Assembly (NCBI GenBank): GCA_051646105.1
Contig: JBOFCO010000002.1
Span: 1 to 59,278, forward strand
Origin: JBOFCO01 sp051646105
Lineage (GTDB): Bacteria > Pseudomonadota > Alphaproteobacteria > Rhodobacterales > Rhodobacteraceae
Direction: 5' to 3'
DNA: 59,278 bases
Shown in pieces: positions 53,501 through 59,278 of this stretch. Position numbers and translations under genes: made by a program. Each line of letters starts with the position of its first letter. Positions within the stretch are counted from its first letter, which is position 1. The notes below the pieces were generated by a model that saw only the letters and a list, made by a program, of their open reading frames with translations, had not been told where the DNA came from and made no database searches.

Positions 53501-54939
53501 AGCGCTTCCAGCGCGATTAGACGGGCAGGCACCTCGTAGTCGGGCAGTTCTGCGGTCAGATGCGCGACAAGTGCGCCATCGTCGACAGCAGCATCGGCGA
53601 CATAATAGCCAACCAGAGTCTTGTCGGCTCCGTCCGCGCCGGGGCGGGCAACGACGGTCGCTTGACGAACGCCGGCAAACCCCTCCATAGCCGCTTCGAT
53701 TTCGCCCAGTTCGATACGGAAACCCCGCACTTTTACCTGGGTGTCTATCCGGCCCAGATAGCGGATCACCCCATCCGCATCCCGCCGCGCCATGTCGCCT
53801 GTTCGATAAAGCTTCACCTTGCGGTTCCAGGGCGCGTTCACGAACTTTTCCGCCGTCAGATCCGCACGGTTCAGATAGCCCAGCGCCAGCCCGTCACCGG
53901 CTGCGCAAAGTTCCCCTGTCTGGCCATCTTCGACCCGGTTCAGTGCCTCATCGACGATGAAAACCTTTGTGCCCGATACCGGGGTGCCTATAGGCAGCGG
54001 CGTGCCCGACGCAGCTTCGGCCGCAGTGATGGTATGACAGCAGGTGAATGTGGTGTTTTCCGTCGGACCGTATCCGTTGATGACCCGCAGTCCCGGACAG
54101 GCCGCCATGACCTTGGCCACCTTCGTCGGCGAAACCACATCGCCGCCGGTCAGCAGTTCCTTCAGCGGCGCGAAATCTGTCGGGCGCTCATCCGCCATCG
54201 CATGGAAAAGCCCCGCCGTCAGCCACAGGCTGGTGATGTTCAGCTCGCGGATTGCCTGGCCCAGCCCGCGCAGCGACTGTGTATCACCTTCCGGGATCAC
54301 CAATGTGCCGCCGTTCAGCAGCGCGCCCCAAATTTCAAGCGTTGCCGCATCAAAGGCGATGGGCGAGTTCTGCAGGAAGCGAACCTGGTTGTTCAACGTC
54401 ATGAAGTTCTGGCCGATGACCAGACGCAGGATCGCCCGATGCGGCACGACGACGCCCTTGGGTGTGCCCGTAGAACCCGAAGTGTACATCACATAGGCTG
54501 CATCGGCACTGTCGACGGGCTGATGCGGCGTCGTCGCCCCACGGCGCGCCTTGGCCGCAGCGGGCAGCATTGTCACTGTTCCTGCCAGCGCGAAATCATC
54601 TTCTCCGATCACCAGGGAAATGCCCGCTTCCCTGACGATATGGCGCAGGCGTTCTTCAGGATAATATGCGGGCAGCGGCACATAGGCCGCCCCTGCCTTC
54701 AGCGTTGCCAGCATGCCAAGAACGGCATCGACCCCGTTTGCGGCCGCAATTCCGACATAGCCGCCCGCCGTGATGCCACGCAGGGCAAGTTCGGCCGCAA
54801 GTGCATCCGTGGCGGCATCGACCTCTGCATAGCTCAGCGAGAGGGCGCCAAATTCAATGGCGATGTTGCGCTTGCTGGATGCAGCTGCTGCACGAAATGC
54901 ATTGGGAATATTGGTCAAAGTCGGATGGGTCAATTTCAT
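44578..54939 (-). CDS. Hybrid NRPS-PKS megasynthase, A-PCP-KS-AT-ACP-AMT-C-A-PCP-TE
   Basis: 3453 aa. A1 (about 10-515; YTSGSTGTPKG, GYGPTEN) reads DALWLGGTFK, close to the valine code DAFWIGGTFK. PCP1 is NFFDLGASSL (Ser about 543). The KS (about 605-1035) has CACSTS (Cys about 778). The AT (about 1140-1460) has GHSIGELAAA (Ser about 1226) and HAFHS, predicting malonyl-CoA. The ACP is ELGFDSLLL (about 1552). A PLP aminotransferase (about 1620-2080) has TYGKVVGGG (Lys about 1922). The C domain (about 2105-2560) has AHHIVCDGWS. A2 reads DILQLGMVWK, near the glycine code. PCP2 is FFSLGGHSL (about 3129). The TE has GYSAGA (Ser about 3274) and SGHLNLL. All catalytic motifs look intact. It is the first gene of the operon; the ribosome site is weak. 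Confidence 0.93.
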   Translation of the reverse strand: MKLTHPTLTNIPNAFRAAAASSKRNIAIEFGALSLSYAEVDAATDALAAELALRGITAGGYVGIAAANGVDAVLGMLATLKAGAAYVPLPAYYPEERLRHIVREAGISLVIGEDDFALAGTVTMLPAAAKARRGATTPHQPVDSADAAYVMYTSGSTGTPKGVVVPHRAILRLVIGQNFMTLNNQVRFLQNSPIAFDAATLEIWGALLNGGTLVIPEGDTQSLRGLGQAIRELNITSLWLTAGLFHAMADERPTDFAPLKELLTGGDVVSPTKVAKVMAACPGLRVINGYGPTENTTFTCCHTITAAEAASGTPLPIGTPVSGTKVFIVDEALNRVEDGQTGELCAAGDGLALGYLNRADLTAEKFVNAPWNRKVKLYRTGDMARRDADGVIRYLGRIDTQVKVRGFRIELGEIEAAMEGFAGVRQATVVARPGADGADKTLVGYYVADAAVDDGALVAHLTAELPDYEVPARLIALEALPLNANGKVDRRALEARDLPVRKTAKSKSKADSRGIEDMIAIEMASALGQPDVDRDANFFDLGASSLHVARVHERVQTALDRTFPIGDFFLHSTIAALASHLAGNDTDVRPVITSPAPGEQGEGLIAIVGLAGRFPGARSADEFWKGLVEGREMISHFTPEELDVDLSPTDPNGQFVYARGVMPDAELFDAKHFNIPPREAERMDPQHRILLEVAQDALESAGHDPERFAGKIGVFAGSSQNSYLLNNLLSAPGASRTYAATYPLDDFSTLFGNDKDFVATRIAYKLNLRGPAVSVLCACSTSLVAVAQACESLRRGTSDMALAGGVSVTFPSKRNYKYLPDGMASADGHCRTFDADATGTVFGDGAGLVVLRRLEDALADGDEIIAVIRGYSINNDGSEKAGYAAPSIKAQAQVIREAHRAAGVTARDIGYVEAHGTATPLGDPIEFAALNMAFGEATGDRSFCRLGSAKTNVGHLDIAAGITGLIKAALTLKHGKIPPLLHYKKPNKAIDFANSAFVPNAELTDWAPGGVKRLAGVSAFGVGGTNIHMVLEEAPAAEPAGAVIESNAPMVFPVSASSADAVKAAVSDLALWAAAHPNAIPAEVAETLRNGRKQYGERAVIVAGGMADLATQAAAHSGKPVTAGRRDRVAFLFPGQGAQHVGMARDLYAVEPVFREALSLCATLLEPALGLNLLDIIHAPESQAEEMTAKLKNTAIAQPAIFSIGYALAKQWAYWGIEPDVMVGHSIGELAAATIAGVIDLKDALGLIALRGKLMAGLPGGVMISVRASETEVLPFLGAGLDLAAVNGAKAVVLAGSEDAAAKIIPGLEAAGFVTSRLHTSHAFHSYMMDAAVAPFRDAVAKLTLRAPRIPIVSTVTGDWLTEAEATDPDYWANHMRRPVRFYDAVQVLWAEGRHMFLETGPGRTMSVLAGQNPDRKAAQPALASLPHAQAEQADSHRSMLEAFGLLWANGYPVDWRRLDAGRAPARRATGLPTYAYQRKRFWVEPVTTLPASAAPVALTAITTDETTNTPVADVPAAKVDAGAALREMLSELSGVDPADMDGSATFLELGFDSLLLTQATRELSDRFGVTVTLRQLIDGLPTIDALAAHVEANGNLAGTAPADRTPVAEMTRIEGKPSEDEAKASPSSAPMTKISREVEELAPAQRASIDALTARYTAKTQKSKELTVHYRPFHADPRTASGFNRLWKEIVYQIVTVKSKGSRLLDVDGNEYIDILNGFGPGFLGHSPDAVVAALHDQVNNGFEVGPQSLLAMEASELFCQVTGNDRASFVCTGSEAVYAAMRLARTVTARDKIVMFARDYHGNFDEVLVRAVDGKDGPRTLPLAPGVPRDSVTNIIVLPYGTPQALDYIRKNASQLAAVIVEPVQSRRPEFRPAEFIREVRRITENNGTLFIFDEVVTGFRFGPRGAQAYYNIDADLVTYGKVVGGGMPLGVVSGKARFMDTFDGGQWGYGDDSFPQAPVTFFAGTFVRHPLVMAALKSMLTFFKSQPDFFWKTVNAKGDKLAGTLDRWFAENDMPFQYPNCGSLMYLRIGEDQKFGPLLGSHVRDRGVFFLEGFPSYMTAAHDDEDIDHVIEAFKDSALEMRAAGLLTGREAVAYDGPQVSAVPPRLSLPGGEQRIAEAMAAPLGVLSVPTTEAQREIWAAMIVTPEVTPGYNESVTLKMHGKVDRQLLLDSVADCLQRHDSLRATFTEDGSEMLVHPSMDIPVDFVDLSAASETVRNERLSAIIQDEVTRPFNTIQGPFVRAQLVALGEAEHHLIITAHHIVCDGWSVDVVMRDIGKVYSARLEGRRPDLPPPQSIIDYARAEAEWTRTEGAAAARDYWLERFAGEVPVLDLPTDRPRPMLKTARGARIDRVIPAELADRLRKLGRANGSTFVNLLLAAYKVYVARVSQVSDIVIGLPASGQAARGMPGVVGHCVNLLPIRTQIDWDKGFDTYLGTVRKAMLDAFDFQNFTYGELIRQLRLPRDPSRVMLVPVIFNIDNGIDLSTMSFGPVETEFVTNPRNFEHFELYLNVTDAPGDVRTEWSFNVDLFDHETIERHIDSFILLLERLIAEPAKPLGDLPMLAGAAAAELRDFANPAPVPVPEVAVHKLFEQRVAISPDATALVLHEGYGTAAGNVSFGALDARANRIANALIARGVSRGDLVGVALERGQDMLAAIIAICKTGAGYLPLDPAFPADRIAYMLDDSKARFVIATDDTRALAGNVPVLDPVKDLSSDTRAPSIDVSPDDRAYVLYTSGSTGKPKGVEIGHRAFVNFLTSMLREPGLSETDKLLAVTTLSFDIAGLELWGPLLAGGTVVLARRDDAVDPEALVRLLSGQGITVMQATPSTWRMLLDAGWSGSARIKALCGGEALPLDLAQRLSMRVASLWNMYGPTETTVWSTVARIDRTATSVPVGLPIANTEIVVLDARMQPVPPGVAGELYIGGMGLAKGYLGRPDLTAERFVDHPQQPGEHLYRTGDLARWMRQGDGYVLECLGRADNQIKLRGFRIEPEEIEARLQALPGVRQAAVVLREDQPGDQRLVACLVSDGGNQPDGPMLAAGLAADLPRYMIPTRFVWFDALPLTPNGKTDRGTLSKRPLQDVQDSGHRGALPVTATERELLEIWVRLLNVPEIGVEDDFFSLGGHSLMAVKLFGRIRRKFGVDLPISTLFAHPTIRSLARKVTVTQDAVPEAHYAGTPEDSPWDTTVIIHPGPAQSTVPALFIVGGVGGNVNNLVDLGKELGRYRKVVGLQTRGVLGHRMHETVEAMAADHLVNIRNHQPTGPYHIAGYSAGALTAFEMARQLEAAGEDVAYVGILDMSAPGFEVGLVQPLRHKLAQEARALAENGAGAFARRLLPRMREMLMTKSVVRVGAKFMPEKFRVIEMSRHFWGVADAYRPGKAMSPLTLYLTEDESLMSQRMRAADPEFGWRKLVGGTLTVRHIKSGHLNLLEGAAVQELAQLIETDMRAAG

Positions 54940-55492
54940 TCAACACACTCTGAACGCAGGCTTTTGATGATCTGCAAACAGGCCCTGTAGCTACATGAAA
55001 AGGTGTTCAGCATCTCTATGCGACGAGACGTAACCACGCACCCGAGAGTCATACAACCGATTTCCTCGCCCGGAAAGTGCGCCCTCTGTCAAACGCGCGA
55101 CAATCCTGTGAAAAATCTGCAAATTGTTCATGAAATACATAATGATATGCCATCAAATCGGGCGGTACTCTCCGTGAATGGTGGAAACATCGTTCACGGC
55201 ACAGCACCGTGCCGCAACGTCATGGCAATGAAAGCAATATGCCGATTCGTGATGGCTCAATCCTGGGTGGCAAACTGGGGCGAGAGTCTGCCTGGTCATT
55301 AGGCAACGCAGCTACTGGTGCAGCAGGGGAAACAATATCGTTGGCAACTCATCCATGGGTAACCGACTAACCCATTATGCTTTGCAGTTCGCAATACCGG
55401 TGTCCTGCACGACCACGCCGGCAGTGCTGGTTGTGCCCGAGGCCCTGTGTTATCCGCGTTGCGCGAAGAATGTGATCTTGCAGGAGCAGGCA
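54940..55492. promoter_or_regulatory. Divergent promoter region of the NRPS/PKS operon and the GT2 gene
   Basis: About 550 bp without a credible gene. An AT-rich stretch at about 55110-55160 contains CATAATGATATG (55138-55149), a short dyad whose ATAATGATA core matches half of a classical Fur box. This is the best place for the NRPS operon promoter, leaving a leader of roughly 150-200 nt. The GT2 start is fixed by AGGAG at 55482-55486. Confidence 0.4.
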
Positions 55493-56563
55493 ATGGTTTT
55501 GGGTGCGGAAACGATTGGCGTCGTCGTGGTGGCGTTCAATTCGGCGGATGTCATCCTCGATTGCGTGGAAAGCCTGTTGCAGGGGCCGGGACCGCATCCG
55601 CGCATCGTGGTGGTCGACAATGCCTCGCCCGATGACACTGTGGAAACCTTGCGCAACTGGGCGGGCGGCAAGGTATCTTTCACGGCGCCGCAAGACATTC
55701 CCTTTCACATGGTTCCGTCGCCAAAGCCGGTCGCGTTGATCGAAAAGCGCCGGGGCGAGGTAACGGAACTGCCGCAGGGATCGGGTGTCGTGCTGCTGCA
55801 TTCGGGCGCCAACCGTGGCTTTGCGGGCGGGGTCAATGCCGGACTTGAATATCTGGCTGCAGACCCATCCATCCAACATTTCTGGGTGCTGAACCCCGAT
55901 GCGATGTCTGCGCCGGGAACGGTCGATGCCATCCTGACGGCAGCAGCGGCAAATCCCGGTTATGGGTTGATGGGCGGCCGGGTCTGCTATGCCGAACCGC
56001 CGCACCGCGTTCAGATCGATGGCGGTACGCTGAACCGCCGTACCGGCGTCACCGGTAACGTGAACCTAGGCCGCCCCATGGCCGAAGTTTCCGCGCCGAA
56101 AGCATCGGAACTGGACTTCATCACCGGGGCCAGCATGATTGCATCGCGCGTGTTCTACGAACATGTCGGCCCCATGCGTGAAGATTATTTTTTGTATTAT
56201 GAAGAGGTTGACTGGGCCTGTCGCCGTGGCGACCTGCCGATGATCGTCGCCGGGGATGTGGTGGTCTATCACCGTGCCGGAACGGCCATCGGATCGCCCA
56301 CGCTGGAACGGCTCGCCTCGCCGTTTTCCATCTGGTTCAAGCATCGCGGGCGGATGCGGTTCATGCGGCGTTTCCACAAGGGCGCGCTGCCGACAGCGTG
56401 GGCCTATGGCATGGCAAAAGCCGCGCAGATGGTGATGAAGCGGGCATGGCCGCAGGCCTGGGCGATCCTCGCTGCTACCAACGGCTTGCCCGCCCCCAAA
56501 TCGGTGCGCGGAAGACTGGCCCCCGAAGCAGCAAAAATAGCCTTCGCAAGACCCGAAGACTGA
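55493..56563 (+). CDS. Family 2 glycosyltransferase (rhamnosyltransferase/WbbL-like)
   Basis: 356-aa glycosyltransferase. The N-terminus GVVVVAFNSADVILDCVESL and VVVDNASPDD form the nucleotide-binding half. GANRGFAGGVNAGLEYL is a hallmark of the WbbL/rhamnosyltransferase branch. The DXD-like motif is WVLNPDAM, and the acceptor region has EDYFLYYEEVDWACR. The ATG at 55493 has AGGAG 6 nt upstream and is preferred over the longer frame from 55355. It is transcribed away from the NRPS operon and toward the GT4 gene. It probably adds a deoxysugar or similar unit to the EPS; a role in glycosylating the NRPS/PKS product is possible but unsupported. Confidence 0.9.
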   Translation: MVLGAETIGVVVVAFNSADVILDCVESLLQGPGPHPRIVVVDNASPDDTVETLRNWAGGKVSFTAPQDIPFHMVPSPKPVALIEKRRGEVTELPQGSGVVLLHSGANRGFAGGVNAGLEYLAADPSIQHFWVLNPDAMSAPGTVDAILTAAAANPGYGLMGGRVCYAEPPHRVQIDGGTLNRRTGVTGNVNLGRPMAEVSAPKASELDFITGASMIASRVFYEHVGPMREDYFLYYEEVDWACRRGDLPMIVAGDVVVYHRAGTAIGSPTLERLASPFSIWFKHRGRMRFMRRFHKGALPTAWAYGMAKAAQMVMKRAWPQAWAILAATNGLPAPKSVRGRLAPEAAKIAFARPED

Positions 56564-56617
56564 TTTTTCGTCGGGTTTGCTATCCGAGGAAGTTGCGGAT
56601 CAAATTCGGGACAGTAA

Positions 56618-56632
56618 GGGGGCAGCGCCCCC
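56618..56632. terminator. Short GC hairpin between converging glycosyltransferase genes
   Basis: GGGGGC-AGC-GCCCCC-type dyad of about six pairs between the GT2 and GT4 stops. No T-run follows, so termination strength is doubtful. Confidence 0.35.
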
Positions 56633-56645
56633 ATCCATTAAATAA

Positions 56646-57896
56646 TCAGCGCCCGGCGCGCTGGTAAGCGGCGATCAGTGTATCGACCTGGTGGTCCCAA
56701 CTAAGTTCATTCTTCACGCGGGTCCGCCCATAGTCGCCCATCGCGGCACGTTTTTCCGGATCGTCCAGCAGCGCACAGATCTTGTCGGCCATATCGGCGG
56801 TATCGTTGGCCTTGGCATAAAGCGATGCCTCTTGTGCAGAGTGACGGCCTTCGGTCACGTCGAACTGGACGATAGGCTTGGAAAAAGCCATGTATTCCAG
56901 AATCTTGTTCATGGTGGACTTGTCGTTCATCGGGTTCACCCGATCCGGGTTCACGCAGACATCAGCCGAAGACAGCACCGAAAACAGCACATCATCCGGG
57001 GCGCGACCGGTAAAGGTAACGTGGCTTTCCAGCCCCTTTTCCTTGACAAGCGACTGAAGGTCGCTGAGCGCCGGCCCACCGCCCACCAGCACGAACTGCA
57101 CATTGCGCCCGCGCTTGAACACCATGTCGTGCGCGGCGTCGATCAGCAGGTCGATGCCTTCCTGATCGCCCATGACGCCCACGTAGCCGACCATCGCGTC
57201 ACGGCCATTTTTCCATTTGGGATCGACGGGCATCACCTTCAGCCGGGTCAGATCCGGGCCGGAGCGGACGACGAACACGTCTTCGGGCCGCTTCTTGCCA
57301 CGGGTCAGGGCGATTTCGCGGTAGCTCTGGTTCGTGGAAATCACCACACGGGCCGAGGCAAAATTCAGCCGTTCGAACAGAACCATCAGCTTCCAGAAGA
57401 AGCCGCGTTTGTTGAACTTGGCTTCGTACAGTTCCGGGTTGATGTCGTGGTGGTCAAAGATGTAGCGCTTGCCGAACAGCTTGAACGGCCAGGCGATCAG
57501 AAAGATCAGATCGGGCGGGTTGCACCCCTGGATCGTGTCAAAGCCGTGCTTGCGGGCGATCTTCAGCGCCAGCCGCATTTCATGCCACAGCGCGGCACCG
57601 TATTCGACCAGATAGCCCTTGGCACCCTTGGCATCCAGCGGCAGCGGATGGCGATAGATATGAACTCCGTCGATTTCCTCATACCGGCTGTCATAACCCT
57701 TGCCGGTCGGGCAGATGACCGACACTTGCGCGCCCGCCGCCGTCAGCGTCCGGCATTCGTGCCAGACGCGCCGGTCGAACGGCAGCGGCAGGTTTTCCAC
57801 GATGATCAGCACCTTGCGCCCGGCAAGCGGCTTTGCCGCCCGGACCGCGGCCATGCGCGGCATCTGTTCTTCGGCCATGTCCTTCATCGCGGTCAT
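56646..57896 (-). CDS. Family 4 glycosyltransferase (GT-B fold)
   Basis: 416-aa glycosyltransferase. The N-terminal acceptor domain starts near residue 28 (KVLIIVENLPLPFDRRVWHE) and contains FDHHDINPELYE. The C-terminal GT1/GT4 domain has VGYVGVMGDQEGIDLLIDA, FVLVGGGPAL, VTFTGRAPDDVLF and the EX7E-like region from MNKILEYMAFSKPIV. It transfers a nucleotide-activated sugar with retention. The stop of the upstream AlgD-like dehydrogenase is 6 nt before its start, so the two are cotranscribed. It may therefore use a mannuronate-type sugar made by that enzyme, though this is inference from context. Confidence 0.92.
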   Translation of the reverse strand: MTAMKDMAEEQMPRMAAVRAAKPLAGRKVLIIVENLPLPFDRRVWHECRTLTAAGAQVSVICPTGKGYDSRYEEIDGVHIYRHPLPLDAKGAKGYLVEYGAALWHEMRLALKIARKHGFDTIQGCNPPDLIFLIAWPFKLFGKRYIFDHHDINPELYEAKFNKRGFFWKLMVLFERLNFASARVVISTNQSYREIALTRGKKRPEDVFVVRSGPDLTRLKVMPVDPKWKNGRDAMVGYVGVMGDQEGIDLLIDAAHDMVFKRGRNVQFVLVGGGPALSDLQSLVKEKGLESHVTFTGRAPDDVLFSVLSSADVCVNPDRVNPMNDKSTMNKILEYMAFSKPIVQFDVTEGRHSAQEASLYAKANDTADMADKICALLDDPEKRAAMGDYGRTRVKNELSWDHQVDTLIAAYQRAGR

Positions 57897-57902
57897 CCCG
57901 GC

Positions 57903-59171
57903 TTACGGCAGCGCGTTGATGTCGCGCAGATCGGTGCCCTTCGGCAGCGACAGTTGCTTGACGGTAGCATTGGTTGCAATCACGCGATCGTACTTCCCGC
58001 TTTCCGCGGTTTCCTTGCTGACCAGCAGACGTTCCAGCATCGGCAACTGGCTGTAGGCATAGCCAAGGTTGGCACCGACCAGCATTTCGGCATGGATTGC
58101 GGGATCGAACACCTGAACCTGATAACCCGCCGTCAGCAGCTTGCGCGCAAGGTCGACGTTTGGGCTTTCGCGCAGGTCGTCGGTATTGGCCTTGAATGCC
58201 AGACCTGCCAGCAGGATTTTCGCGCCCGGCTCCAGACCATCCGCAGCATATTCGAACATGCGGTGCTTGTGTGCTTCGTTCGAGCGGATCAGGCTGTCGA
58301 CCAGATGCAGGTTCGCGCCCACATCGGCACCGATATATTGCAGCGCACGCACGTCTTTTGGCAGGCACGACCCGCCGAAGGCACCGCCGGGGCGCATGTA
58401 ATAGGCAGAGATGTTCAGCTTGGTATCCGATACGAAAATCTGGTGCACCTGCGCCGCCGAAATGCCCATGCCCAGACAGGCGCGGCCGATTTCGTTGGCA
58501 AAGGCGACCTTGACCGCATGCCATGTGTTGTCGACGAATTTCGTCACTTCCGCCTCGCGGAAGCCGACATAGAAGGTCGGTGCCTTGATGTTGGCGTTCA
58601 GCTTTTCCATCGCGGCGTCCGGCTTGCCGTTTTCCGTCCCGATGACGATCTTCGGAGGTTCGAAGTAATCCTTCACCGCCGTGCCTTCACGCAGGAATTC
58701 CGGGTTATAGACCAGCGCCAGCCGGTCGCCCATCTTGTCACCGAGGATCGAGGCAAAGATCGGCCGGATCAGATCTTCGATGGAACCGGGCCGGATGGTC
58801 GACCGATAGGCCACCGAAAGCTTGCCGCCCTTGCCGCGCGCAAGTGCTTGCGCGATCTGGCGGCTGACATCGGCGATATACCCCATGTTATGCGAGCCGT
58901 CGGTGGCCGAAGGGGTGCCGACGCAGACGATGGCCAGATCGGCACCATCAAGGTGGTCGCCGATTTCGGTGGCTGCGGTGATGCGCCCGGCCTTGACACC
59001 CTCGCGCAGCATGTCTTCCAGTCCGGGTTCAACGATGGGGGCATTGCCGGAATTGATCGCCCGCACCTTCTTTTCGCTAACATCGATGCCGACAACGGTG
59101 TGCCCTTCGCTGGCGATGCAGCAGGAGGCGGTAAAGCCTACATAACCCAGGCCGAAGACAACTACTTTCAT
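57903..59171 (-). CDS. GDP-mannose 6-dehydrogenase-like (AlgD family) nucleotide-sugar dehydrogenase
   Basis: 422-aa NAD-dependent enzyme that oxidises a nucleotide hexose to the uronic acid. The Rossmann motif GLGYVG is at 7-12. The catalytic Cys is in GGSCLPKD (Cys269, at the AlgD position), with Lys in KVAFANEIG. KLNISAYYMRPGGAFGGSC and SLIRSNEAHK resemble GDP-mannose rather than UDP-glucose dehydrogenases, so GDP-mannuronate is the likely product. The ATG at 59171 follows AAGGAAAGAGC; the GTG/ATG-like start at 59189 is less supported. It leads the operon with the GT4 and supplies an acidic sugar to the EPS. Its own promoter probably lies in the last 100 bp of the window or beyond. Confidence 0.88.
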   Translation of the reverse strand: MKVVVFGLGYVGFTASCCIASEGHTVVGIDVSEKKVRAINSGNAPIVEPGLEDMLREGVKAGRITAATEIGDHLDGADLAIVCVGTPSATDGSHNMGYIADVSRQIAQALARGKGGKLSVAYRSTIRPGSIEDLIRPIFASILGDKMGDRLALVYNPEFLREGTAVKDYFEPPKIVIGTENGKPDAAMEKLNANIKAPTFYVGFREAEVTKFVDNTWHAVKVAFANEIGRACLGMGISAAQVHQIFVSDTKLNISAYYMRPGGAFGGSCLPKDVRALQYIGADVGANLHLVDSLIRSNEAHKHRMFEYAADGLEPGAKILLAGLAFKANTDDLRESPNVDLARKLLTAGYQVQVFDPAIHAEMLVGANLGYAYSQLPMLERLLVSKETAESGKYDRVIATNATVKQLSLPKGTDLRDINALP

Positions 59172-59278
59172 GCTCTTTCCTTCACACATCCGGACGCGGG
59201 TTCAATGCTGCGACGCCGCATCCGGTTCAAGGGGTAATCCAACTTGCTCGGCAACAGTTCGCCCGATCAGCTACGATT

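Noticed and set aside
31472..54939. Siderophore cluster as a firm assignment
   Set aside because: No receptor, exporter, ornithine hydroxylase or catechol genes are present; only a weak Fur-like half site and a speculative oxidised formyl-glycine unit point that way.
56691..59237. 848-codon open frame on the plus strand opposite GT4 and AlgD
   Set aside because: It spans two real genes and their spacer in antisense and has no recognisable motif.

Overview
The window is high-GC DNA from an alphaproteobacterium. The supporting signs are a VPLPA-type exosortase (XrtD) with a fused EpsI domain, a protein resembling the base of the Rhodobacter gene transfer agent head spike, SorC/FGGY-type sugar metabolism and frequent GTG/TTG starts. 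Rhodobacterales or Sphingomonadales fit best; I cannot decide between them from sequence alone. No insertion sequences, CRISPR arrays or integrases are visible. The only RNA gene seen is a tRNA-Arg(CCT).

Layout. (1) 1-5.3 kb: the tail of a gene, the tRNA, then a leftward sugar or polyol operon (SorC regulator, FGGY kinase, 2-hydroxyacid dehydrogenase) divergent from a GntR-like LacI regulator that has a GntR-type operator candidate in front of it. (2) 5.3-17.1 kb: a rhomboid protease, then an exosortase-linked exopolysaccharide (EPS) machine. It holds the XrtD-EpsI fusion, an outer-membrane beta-barrel, a Wza-like export protein, a TPR lipoprotein and a priming sugar transferase on the minus strand, and ExeA-like ATPase, Wzz-like chain-length protein and tyrosine autokinase on the plus strand. 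(3) 17.2-31.1 kb: EPS assembly and decoration. It holds a spike-base-like small protein, an SGNH hydrolase, a Wzx-like flippase, two sulfotransferases, a beta-helix protein, a large SGNH/LamG-like protein, an O-antigen ligase/polymerase, a GT2, an alpha/beta hydrolase and a secreted SGNH-SdrD-RTX protein. (4) 31.5-54.9 kb: a leftward NRPS/PKS operon. In transcription order: a 3453-aa A-PCP-KS-AT-ACP-AMT-C-A-PCP-TE megasynthase, a Sfp-type phosphopantetheinyl transferase, a SAM methyltransferase, a CPBP-like membrane protein lacking its catalytic residues, a 1480-aa formyltransferase-adenylation protein with a luciferase-like monooxygenase inserted in the A domain, and a 2032-aa KS-AT-KR-DH-PCP-TE synthase. 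(5) 55.5-59.2 kb: a return to polysaccharide genes, with GT2, GT4 and an AlgD-like GDP-mannose 6-dehydrogenase.

How the genes fit together. The sugar transferase would prime a lipid-linked repeat unit and the GTs extend it. GDP-mannose dehydrogenase could supply an acidic sugar. Wzx and the ligase-like protein would flip and polymerise the unit, and Wzz/kinase/Wza/beta-barrel would control length and export it. Sulfotransferases and SGNH hydrolases may modify the product. XrtD would process VPLPA-CTERM surface proteins, none of which is encoded here. The NRPS/PKS operon sits inside this surface-polysaccharide region and is the most novel part. Its A-domain signatures suggest valine-like and glycine for the first line and glycine for the formylated line. 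The first line would therefore make a statine-like vicinal diamino acid joined to glycine, and the second a formylated, possibly oxidised, glycine-derived unsaturated acid. No transporter or siderophore receptor lies in the cluster.
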